From Allocoleopsis franciscana PCC 7113 (lineage in GTDB: Bacteria > Cyanobacteriota > Cyanobacteriia > Cyanobacteriales > Coleofasciculaceae): a stretch of DNA of 64,000 nucleotides. The notes under the pieces were generated by a model that saw only the letters and a list, made by a program, of their open reading frames with translations, had not been told where the DNA came from and did not search any database. Shown piece after piece: positions 53,601 through 62,000 of this stretch. The DNA lies in NCBI RefSeq assembly GCF_000317515.1, contig NC_019739.1, positions 62,001 through 126,000 on the forward strand, written 5' to 3'. The position numbers were made by a program, and so were the translations under genes. Every line of letters starts with the position of its first letter. Within the stretch, counting starts at the first letter, position 1.

Positions 53601-56600
53601 CTATCACTACGAGCGGAGTTTCATCCTCGATCCCACCGATCCAGAACCCGATCCGAAGAAGAAACGCAAGATTTTTGACCCGCGTGTGACCCATGCGATG
53701 ACGCTGGAGGTAGATGAGTTTGGCAATGGGCTAAAGTCAGTGGCGATCGCCTATCCCCGTCGCAATCCTGCCTATCCAGAGCAGGGCAATACCCTGATTA
53801 CATACACCGAAAATCAGGTCACGAATAAGCCCAATGAAGAAACCTGGTATCGAATTGGTGTACCGATTGAAACACGCACCTATGAATTAACAGGCTATTC
53901 AAAAACTGGCAGTCGATTTCAGATTTCTGACTTTGTGCAACCCGATCCGAGCGATCCAAGCACGCTTGTTCACATCTTTGAGAGTGAAGTTAATTATGAA
54001 GACCAACCTACAAGCGGCAGGCAGCGCCGTTTAATTGAGCGGGTGCGATCGCGTTATCGTCCCAATAGTCAGGCAAACACTCTCGATCCAACCTGTCTAC
54101 CTCTAGGTGAGGTTGAGTCTCTGGCATTACCCTGTGAAAGCCTCAAACTTGCATTTACACCAGGATTACTCACACAAATTTATGGCAGCAAGATTAATGC
54201 CAGCGATTTGAATACCTTGTTGTTAGGAGAGGGTAAATACGTTCAGCAGGAGGGGAACTGGTGGATTTCATCTGGACGACAAAGCTTTGAGCCGACAAGA
54301 TTCTATCTCTCTACTCAAACGAAAGATCCCTTTGGCAATGTTTATACCAGTGCTTACGATCCTTCCCATCTGTTGGTAACGCAGACAATTGACCCGCTCA
54401 GTAACACCGTACAAGTTCGGAATAATTATCGGGTACTACAACCAGAAGAAATTACTGACCCCAATGGAAATCGTGCTCGGGTTGCGTTTGATGCACTAGG
54501 TATGGTGGTGGGAACGGCTGTGATGGGTAAAGTTTCGGAAAACCAAGGTGACAACCTAACAAGCTTTGTCGCGGATTTGGATCAAACTGCGATCGCCAAT
54601 CATGTTGAAAATCCGATGACCAACCCGCAAAACATTCTGGCAAATGCAACGACGCGGCTGGTGTACGACCTGGATCGGTATCACCACACTCGGCAAGTCT
54701 TACCCGATGGATCAGAGATCGGGCAACCTGTGGTGGTCTATACCCTGGCACGAGAAACCCACACGGCGGATTTGGCAACGGGTGAACCGACCAAAATCCA
54801 GCACAGTTTTCTCTATTCCGATGGGTTTGGGCGGGAGATTCAAACCAAAGTGCAGGCGGAACCGGGGTTGGCACCCGCCAGAAATCCGGATGGATCGTTG
54901 AAGCGGGATGCTGCTGGCAAACTGATTTTGGAGCCGGCGAACCCGCGTTGGGTGGGGACGGGACGCACAGTTTTCAACAACAAGGGCAAACCAACTAAAA
55001 AGTACGAGCCATTTTTTAGTCCAGACCATCGCTACGAGACTGAGCCGGATTTGGTGGAGTGGGGTGTTACGCCGCTCATTCATTACGATCCGTTGGAGCG
55101 GGTGATTCGCACAGACTTACCCAATGGCACGTTCTCGAAGGTGGAGTTTGATGCATGGCAGCAGACCACCTGGGATGAGAATGACACAGTGTTGGAAAGC
55201 GACTGGTATCGCGATCGCAGCAGTCCTGACCCCACTGCACCCGAACCGGGCAACCAGGAAACCCGCGCTGCCTGGTTAGCCGCAAAACATGCGAATACAC
55301 CGACGATCGCCCATCTCGATACCCTGGCACGGACGTTTTTGAGGATCGCCAATAACGGACTTGCGACCGATGGCACTGCCCAGGAATACGAAACGCGGGT
55401 GGAACTGGATATTGAAGGCAATCAGCGATCGGTGACGGATGCTCTGGGTCGTAAGGTGATGGTCTATGACTATGACCTGTTGGGACACCAGATCCGCCAG
55501 CGCAGTATGGATGCAGGCGATCACTGGATGTTGAACAATGTGGCAGGCAATCCGATTCGCAAATGGGATAGCCTCAACCGGATGTTTAGCACTCGTTATG
55601 ATGCGCTTCAGCGTCCAACTCATGTCTTGGTGCAGGTGGGAACAACTGACGCCCGATTGCTAGAACGGTTGGTGTATGGCGAGATGCACTCGGAAGTCGA
55701 TCGCAACCTCAGAGGGCAACTGTATCAGCACTACGATGGCGCAGGAATTGCCATGAACGAGCGGTATGACTTTAAGGGCAATCTGTTACAGAGCAGTCGT
55801 CGGTTCGCGCAAAACTATAAGGAACTGCCGGATTGGATGGCGTTACGAGATTTGATGGAGTTAGGGACGATCGCTACTGCTGCCAACGCTCAACTGGAAT
55901 CGGAGCAATTCATGGCATTCACTCGCTATGATGCGCTCAATCGTCCCATTGCACTGACAACGCCTCATCATAGTGGCATTCGTCCCAACATCATTCAACC
56001 AGCTTATAACAAAGCCAATTTGTTGGAGAAGGTGGATGTGTGGTTGCGGCAAGCCACACCACTGACAGGATTACTCAATCCGTCTACCTCTGATCTTCAT
56101 GCCGTTACCAATATCAACTACAACGCTAAGGGACAACGCACACTGATTGAATACGGCAATCAGGTAAGAACTCGCTACGACTATGATGAGAAAACATTTC
56201 GCTTAACTCGCCTGCTCACTATTCGTCCCCAATTCAGCGAAGACGAAAATCAGAGTGCCCAGGATTTGCGCTACACCTACGATCCAGTCGGCAACATCAC
56301 CCACATCTACGACCACGCCGATATCCAGAACATCATCTATTTCCGCAATCAACGGGTAGAACCGAGTGCTAGCTACGAATACGACCCGCTCTACCGTCTG
56401 CTAAAAGCGACTGGACGCGAACACCTGGGACAAACAGGTGGAACATTAAACCCTCCTCGCCAAACAGATCACGACGATGCATTTCGGATGAATCTGCCTC
56501 ATCCTGGTGATGGCAATGCGATGGGCAATTACACCGAACGCTACGAATACGATGTCGTGGGTAATATCCTTAAAATGATTCACCAGGCAGTAACTGGGGG

Positions 56601-58464
56601 ATGGACACGCCACTATGCCTATAATGAAGCCAGTTTAATTGAAATTGGAAAGGTCAACAACCGTCTCAGCCGCACCAGTTTACCGGGAGATTTGCCCGGA
56701 GTTTTGAGTGCCCGTTACGAGTACGATGCCCACGGCAACATGACTCAAATGCCTCATCTACCCCTAATGCAGTGGGATGAGCATGATCAACTACAGGCAA
56801 GCTCAAAGCAGGTAGTAAGTAATGGCGGCACACCTGAAACGACCTACTACATTTACGATGCCAGCGGTCAGCGGGTGCGGAAAGTTACTGAGCGGCAAGC
56901 CCCCGCAGGTGCAACTCCCACCCAGATGCAAGAGCGGCTTTATCTGGGTGGATTTGAGATTTACCGAGAATATGAGAGTGATGGCAGTACCCGTAGGCTA
57001 GAACGGGAAACGCTGCACATTATGGATGATAAGCGACGAATTGCTTTGGTCGAAACCAAAACACTAGACACTACAGACAACACTAATCTCAATCGTTCTC
57101 TGATTCGTTATCAACACGACAATCACCTAGGCTCCGCTTGTTTAGAACTAGATGAAACTGGCAGTGTCATCTCCTACGAAGAATACTATCCTTACGGCAG
57201 CACATCCTATCAGGCAGGACGAGATGCCGCAGAAGTAGGTCTAAAACGCTACCGCTACACAGACAAAGAACGCGATCATGAAACCTGGCTTTACTATCAT
57301 GGTGCTAGGTACTATGCACCTTGGTTGGGTCGATGGATCAGCTGTGATCCAACTTTTCAGGAGAATCTGTACGTTTATGTAAGAAATAATCCAGTTATTT
57401 TTCAAGATCCAAATGGTGCTGAAGAAAGTAGCACCTGGAACCGTTTTATGGGTGCTTTGCGGGTTGTCGGAGGAGCTGCTCAAGCTGTTGTTGGAGCTGC
57501 AGTATTTGTTCAGGTTGAAGTTCCAGTTGCTGCTCAAGTGGTGGGTGGAATTGCAGTGGTACACGGCTTAGATGATATGCAAACTGGTCTTAGGCAATTA
57601 ATCACTGGTAGGCAGGAGCGGAGTGCTACACAACAAACAGTTTCAGCAATTGCTCAGGGTGCTGGTGCTAGCCGGCAAACAGCCGAAGCAATTGGAACAG
57701 GTACTGACATAGGATTGGGATTTGTCAGTCCTACAGGACCAATAACGGGTGGTCCTCGTGCGGCTCTCCAACTTGCAACAACTGGACCTCGAGTTGTTGA
57801 AGCAACAACAGGTGTAGCTAGGGTTAATCAAGTTGTTCAAGGTGCACGGCAGGTTCAAGTTGGAACTCATGTAATGATGGCTGCTGCTGGTGGCAATGGA
57901 GGTTCTGGAAGTAGTTCTGGCTCATCTGGGGGAGAACCTTCTAGAGGCGGCAGTGGTAACACTGCTACTTCACCGCCTCCTGAAAATCCAACTCCAGCAC
58001 AAGTTGCACAATCTAGTGGCGCTGGAGCACGACGGCCCTCACTACTCCAACAGGCAAGACAGGCAGGTGCTGCTGAGGAAATTGAAGGGCCAATGGAGGT
58101 TTTTGCACATGGCACAACTGAGGAAACAGCACGAGCAATGGTTGAAACTCAGGGTGGGAATTTATCAGCAGGTGGCGGCAATTTTGGCGGAAGGCTCTTT
58201 ACTGTTCCAAACCTCGATGTCGCTGGGGTATTTGCCAATCGAGCCGCCTCTAGAGCAGCAGGAGAACAACCAGCAATTGTTGGTATTGCACTTCCCCGTG
58301 ATACTGCCGCTCGACTTCGGCAAGGTCCTAATCCATTATTGAGACTTGGTCCAATTGATAATCCTCCGGCTGGTGTCTCACCTGGTGCACAGGAGTGGGT
58401 ATTTCAACCAGGTGCAATTGATACATTGCAATCTCAAGGTTTCTTTTTCCGTCTGGAATTCTAG
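50620..58464 (+). CDS. Tc toxin B-C fusion (SpvB/TcdB plus RHS/TccC) with ART-like C-terminal toxin
   Basis: 2614 residues from ATG 50620 (a GTG lies 6 nt upstream). Residues about 30-350: SpvB domain (SLPKGGGAIKGMGEKFAANP, SLSYDSGAGNGIFGMGW). About 435-700: five VCBS/FG-GAP-like repeats (LDLAGDGQPDLV, ADMSGDGLTDIV, ADIDGSGTTDIL). About 720-1450: TcdB middle domains. About 1450-2260: RHS repeats ending in the core YRYTDKERDHETWLYYHGARYYAPW (written here in part: KERDHETWLYYHGARYY). About 2268-2614: variable toxin region with a hydrophobic pretoxin, a Gly/Ser linker, and a final domain (about 2490 on; FAHGTTEE, LSAGGGNFGGRLF) resembling ADP-ribosyltransferases. In insect pathogens B and C are separate and form a cocoon around the toxin; here they are one chain. 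Confidence 0.93.
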   Translation: MNNQERISNPSASSTQQGNGTGAEPDKSYFSPPPAVSLPKGGGAIKGMGEKFAANPVTGTGSMSVPIAISPGRSGFGPQLSLSYDSGAGNGIFGMGWSLSLPSITRKTDKGLPRYWDTEESDVFILSGAEDLVPVLKGDGTVDETVRNGYQIRKYRPRIEGLFARIERWTKVDSGETHWRSISKDNLTTLYGKTAESRIADPNHATHIFSWLICESYDDKGNAIVYQYKSEDAEHSVGINLSQAHEQNRTPQSRATNRYLKRIQYGNQTPRQANEDLRLRKDWMFEVVFDYGEHDRTNPISKEPEQWTTETLRRDPFSSYRAGFEVRTYRLCQRVLMFHHIPDVPNHSQGYNGLVKSTDFTYSYKENPEVGNPIYSFLRAVTQTGYKPDPAGGYIQKSLPPLEFQYSEPDIDETVREVDRTSLENLPQGLDGTRYQWVDLDGEGLSGILTEQGNGWFYKRNLSPINSVRDNSKEHIEAQFAPVELVASKPVSGLANGAQFLDLAGDGQPDLVTLRSTTPGFYERTQDADWENFIPFKSLPILDWDNPNLKFIDLNGDGHSDILITEDECFVWHPSLAEEGFAAAERVRQPWDEEKGVRVVFADSTQSIHLADMSGDGLTDIVRIRNGEVCYWPNLGYGRFGAKVTMDNAPWFDVLELFNQRRIVLADIDGSGTTDILYLSGNGVQVYFNQSGNSWAEKQVLKSFPAIDNVVSVTTLDLLGNGTACLVWSSPLPGSTPRMMRYIDLMGGQKPHLLVKTVNNMGAATIVQYAPSTKFYLQDRLAGKPWITKLPFPVHVVERVETRDYISGNRFVTRYAYHHGYFDGEEREFRGFGFVEQWDTEDYGVFQQGGGTNALEQALHVPPVLTKTWFHTGVYIDRDRISNFFAEKEYYREPQYRILANATEAEKQAREAAFQTTLLPDTILPPGITIQEEREAVRSLKGRILRQEIYALDGSDKEEHPYSVSERNYEIRLIQGRQTNRHAVFYAHDRETIDYHYERSFILDPTDPEPDPKKKRKIFDPRVTHAMTLEVDEFGNGLKSVAIAYPRRNPAYPEQGNTLITYTENQVTNKPNEETWYRIGVPIETRTYELTGYSKTGSRFQISDFVQPDPSDPSTLVHIFESEVNYEDQPTSGRQRRLIERVRSRYRPNSQANTLDPTCLPLGEVESLALPCESLKLAFTPGLLTQIYGSKINASDLNTLLLGEGKYVQQEGNWWISSGRQSFEPTRFYLSTQTKDPFGNVYTSAYDPSHLLVTQTIDPLSNTVQVRNNYRVLQPEEITDPNGNRARVAFDALGMVVGTAVMGKVSENQGDNLTSFVADLDQTAIANHVENPMTNPQNILANATTRLVYDLDRYHHTRQVLPDGSEIGQPVVVYTLARETHTADLATGEPTKIQHSFLYSDGFGREIQTKVQAEPGLAPARNPDGSLKRDAAGKLILEPANPRWVGTGRTVFNNKGKPTKKYEPFFSPDHRYETEPDLVEWGVTPLIHYDPLERVIRTDLPNGTFSKVEFDAWQQTTWDENDTVLESDWYRDRSSPDPTAPEPGNQETRAAWLAAKHANTPTIAHLDTLARTFLRIANNGLATDGTAQEYETRVELDIEGNQRSVTDALGRKVMVYDYDLLGHQIRQRSMDAGDHWMLNNVAGNPIRKWDSLNRMFSTRYDALQRPTHVLVQVGTTDARLLERLVYGEMHSEVDRNLRGQLYQHYDGAGIAMNERYDFKGNLLQSSRRFAQNYKELPDWMALRDLMELGTIATAANAQLESEQFMAFTRYDALNRPIALTTPHHSGIRPNIIQPAYNKANLLEKVDVWLRQATPLTGLLNPSTSDLHAVTNINYNAKGQRTLIEYGNQVRTRYDYDEKTFRLTRLLTIRPQFSEDENQSAQDLRYTYDPVGNITHIYDHADIQNIIYFRNQRVEPSASYEYDPLYRLLKATGREHLGQTGGTLNPPRQTDHDDAFRMNLPHPGDGNAMGNYTERYEYDVVGNILKMIHQAVTGGWTRHYAYNEASLIEIGKVNNRLSRTSLPGDLPGVLSARYEYDAHGNMTQMPHLPLMQWDEHDQLQASSKQVVSNGGTPETTYYIYDASGQRVRKVTERQAPAGATPTQMQERLYLGGFEIYREYESDGSTRRLERETLHIMDDKRRIALVETKTLDTTDNTNLNRSLIRYQHDNHLGSACLELDETGSVISYEEYYPYGSTSYQAGRDAAEVGLKRYRYTDKERDHETWLYYHGARYYAPWLGRWISCDPTFQENLYVYVRNNPVIFQDPNGAEESSTWNRFMGALRVVGGAAQAVVGAAVFVQVEVPVAAQVVGGIAVVHGLDDMQTGLRQLITGRQERSATQQTVSAIAQGAGASRQTAEAIGTGTDIGLGFVSPTGPITGGPRAALQLATTGPRVVEATTGVARVNQVVQGARQVQVGTHVMMAAAGGNGGSGSSSGSSGGEPSRGGSGNTATSPPPENPTPAQVAQSSGAGARRPSLLQQARQAGAAEEIEGPMEVFAHGTTEETARAMVETQGGNLSAGGGNFGGRLFTVPNLDVAGVFANRAASRAAGEQPAIVGIALPRDTAARLRQGPNPLLRLGPIDNPPAGVSPGAQEWVFQPGAIDTLQSQGFFFRLEF

Positions 58465-58580
58465 TATGCTTGCCCATTTTTATGAGTGCACCCTAATAGC
58501 GCTTTTAATAGATCGTCCACTCTCATAGCGTGTTTGAATGCAAAGAACTTACTGAACTATGATTCTGGAAACTTTTAACC

Positions 58581-58961
58581 ATGACTCAGCAAACATTTCA
58601 AATCGATGGACGCATTATTGAAGAACCAGCGAGTATATCATCCAGAACTATTGACTTGCCTTTGTGGGTGAGTGGCGATTGCAAACGCTGTACCAATTGC
58701 GATCGTGAAACGAACTGGCTCGATATCGTCTCATCTGCATTGGATAAAGTGCATAGTCGAGAAATAATTGCCCGTGTCATTTTAGGCGAACAGAAATTTG
58801 TCAACACCGAAACACCCAGGGCGATCGCAGATTTGAAGTGCTTTCAATGTGGAACGGCGATCGATCATATACGCAGCTTCAAATGCCATAACTGGGCTTA
58901 CGCCAAACCCGAATTGCTAGACGTTCTCAGAGCAATGGAAGCCGCAAACCCCGTCAATTGA
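58581..58961 (+). CDS. Small cysteine-rich protein between toxin genes
   Basis: 126 residues. Two cysteine pairs, CKRCTNC and CFQC, could bind zinc. No family recognised. Its place directly after a C protein with a variable toxin end and before the A subunit suggests an immunity or accessory protein, but Tc systems usually need no immunity protein, so the role is open. Confidence 0.7.
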   Translation: MTQQTFQIDGRIIEEPASISSRTIDLPLWVSGDCKRCTNCDRETNWLDIVSSALDKVHSREIIARVILGEQKFVNTETPRAIADLKCFQCGTAIDHIRSFKCHNWAYAKPELLDVLRAMEAANPVN

Positions 58962-59012
58962 AATCCCTGATAGCGTATTTTTTCTAATTCAACTTTTCCA
59001 GGAATTCAACCC

Positions 59013-62000
59013 ATGAAACCCATCGCGCCTCCCCTGAATCACAATAGTCAAGGTTCAGAAGTTGTCAACTTACAGGATGGCTTACTGCTGCTGCTAAATC
59101 GGCAGTATCTAGGCTCCATTTCTTCTGATGAAATGCAGGCTTATCTGAAGGGGATTCGTAAAGAGCAAAATGCTCGGATTTATGGGGAAGTAACCACAAA
59201 ACTGGTTGCCATTTTTCAGGAGCAATCTCGGTTACAGACGATAGGTGAAGTTGATGCCCCCACTGCCGAAGCATTAAATAAGATCCTAAAGGCATGGGGA
59301 GCATTTGATCAACCCGAACAATTCATGGTACGAGGGCGAATACTGACCAGTGATCGCACTCCTATCAGAGACATCCAAGTACGGGCATTTGACCAGGATG
59401 TGCGATCGGAAGATTTTCTAGGTGAAACCACGACCAATGCCGATGGTTACTATGAAATTCACTACTCTGCTGAACAGTTTCGCCGTTCCGAAAACGAACG
59501 TGGGGGAGCCGACTTAATTGTTCGAGTCTATGATCCCCAGGGGCAAGTCATCGCCACCTCGCCGACAATAAATAACGCAAAAGCCGAAGAAACAGTTGAT
59601 ATTGTTGTTCAATCGCAACAACCTCCTAGCGAAAGCGATCCTATCGTTCAGGGAGAAGTTCGTAGCCGTAATCGACCTGCTGTGAATGGTCTGCGGGTCG
59701 TAATTATAGACAAAAACGTTGGAGCGGATGTCCAGCTTGCTACAACGACAACGAATGAACAGGGCAATTATCAAGTCCGATACAAACAGTCTGCTTTACA
59801 ACGACGCGGCAAGCAAAAACCAGATCTTCAGGCACAGGTTTTTGCGGGTGAAACCTTTCTAGGCGCATCAGAGGTTCGTTACAACGCCTCGACCAATGAA
59901 ACGCTAAATGTGTTACTACCGGAAACGGCTGATGCTGCCCTCGCCTCAGAGCATCAAACCCTGATGCGGGATTTGACGGCTCAGTTTAAGGGTAATTTAC
60001 GAGATTTGCAGGAAACCGACGATCGCAAGGATATTACCTATCTCGCTAACAAAACGGGTTGGGATGCACGGGCAGTCGCGATCGCTTCTCTTGCCGACCA
60101 ATTTAGTGCCAGAACCGTTAATGCCAACGGTCAAGTTCAAATTGCTTCCCCTTTCTTCTATGCTCTCTTTCGGGCAGGTATCCCAGCGAATGAGAATGCT
60201 CTATATCAGCTGGATGCTAAAACCACCGAAACAGTTTGGCAGAAGGCGATCAACCAAGGTGTAATTCCTGCCAATTTGAAGGATCAACTTCCCCAGGTTC
60301 AGGAACGCTTTCAAGCATTGGCAGCGAAACAAATGCTGACTAGCCCAGCGGTGGCGGGAGTATCGTCACTGAAGGATATGCTTTCCGTGTCGCTCAACCA
60401 GCAAGCTGACCAAGAACGGTTTGCTCAACTCTATACCCAACACCGAGGGGACTCAACTCAGTTCTGGCAAGCGGTTCAAAATACATTTGGAACGCAGGTT
60501 GGACAACGCTTACAGCTTGATGGTCAACTCGGTTACCTCACCATTAACAACGCGCCATTGATTCGTAAACTGCACAGTGCTGCTGGACAAAACGGAGTGA
60601 CAAATGTTGTCAATCTTGTTGAACAGGGATACTTCCGTGCGGAGAACTGGCAAAACCTAATTGGAGACCTGGCAGTTCCCAAAGAAGTTCCCGGAAAGGA
60701 TGATGCAGAAAAGCGATCTAACTATAGCGAATTGCTTGCAACTCAAGTACGGCTGAGTTTCCCTACAGCTGTTGTTGCCCAGATGGTAAAAAATGGCGAA
60801 ACTCCCCTTAAAAACGGGGCAGGAGAACAAGTTCATACTTTTCTCATGGAACAGCAAGGACAGTTTGAGATTGGGATGCAGCCCGTTGAACAGTATATTG
60901 CTCGAAATAAATTGCAAGTTGCGCCCGAAGTAGCGCAGGAAGTCAAGCGAATTCAAAGAGTTTATCAAATTACACCCAACGATCGCGTCATGAACACCCT
61001 ATTGAGCCAGGGGTTAGATTCTGCCTATGCGGTTGTCAATCGCTACGATCGAGATGAGTTTGTGCAGACGTTTAAGGAAACGTTGGGTGGCGAAAAGATT
61101 GCCCAACTCACCTATGCCAAATCGGAGCAAGTACATAATGTCGTGCTCAATCTTGCCACATCCTATCTCACAACTAATCGGGCACCCGGAATTGGTCTTG
61201 GGGGACAAATTCTGAACCCCCAAATCTCAGCATCAACAGGTGATACTGCAAGTGATGTCATCGCTTACCCCACCCTGGAAAACCTTCTGGGTGAGATGGA
61301 TTACTGCACCTGCGAACATTGCCGCTCTATCCTCAGTCCGGCTGCTTACCTGGTCGATCTGCTGCTATTTTGCGATCGCCCAATCAACGAAAGAGAAAAT
61401 CCCCAATCTGTTCTGCTGGAGCGCCGTCCCGATATTCAACACCTGCCCCTGACCTGCGAAAACACTAACACCCCACTTCCCTACATCGATCTGGTCAATG
61501 AGACGCTGGAGTACTACATTACTAACGGTCTTTCTCTCGCTGACACTAACCCAGATCCCAACATCAATACCGAGTACAAGGGACATACCACCGAAGACGA
61601 TGTCACCCCCGAAGAACTGCTGGCAACGCCCCAGTTTGTCAGTGACACAGCCTATACCACCCTTGCAAATACTTTATTTCCGGCTCCCCTGCCCTTTCAT
61701 CAACCCCTGGAAAACCTGCGACGCTATTTCGACCAGTTTGAGATTTCGCTTTCCCATGCGATGGAACTGCTTCGCAAAAATGATGCCATCGATCGAGCCA
61801 GTTCAGATGACTATGGCTGGCGTGACATTTTGATGGAGGAGTTACATCTCTCCCGCACTGAGTACAGGCTGTTGAGCGATCGCACCCTAACCTTGCAGCA
61901 ACTCTATGGATTTAATCCAGCAACACCGATCGCAAATGTCCAATCCACTTTGGCAAATGCCAAAACATTCTGCCGTCGCATTGATATTTCTTATGAAGAC

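Noticed and set aside
51000..58400. Numerous overlapping open frames on both strands of the toxin genes
   Set aside because: They are shadows of the long RHS/TcB frame with no family content.
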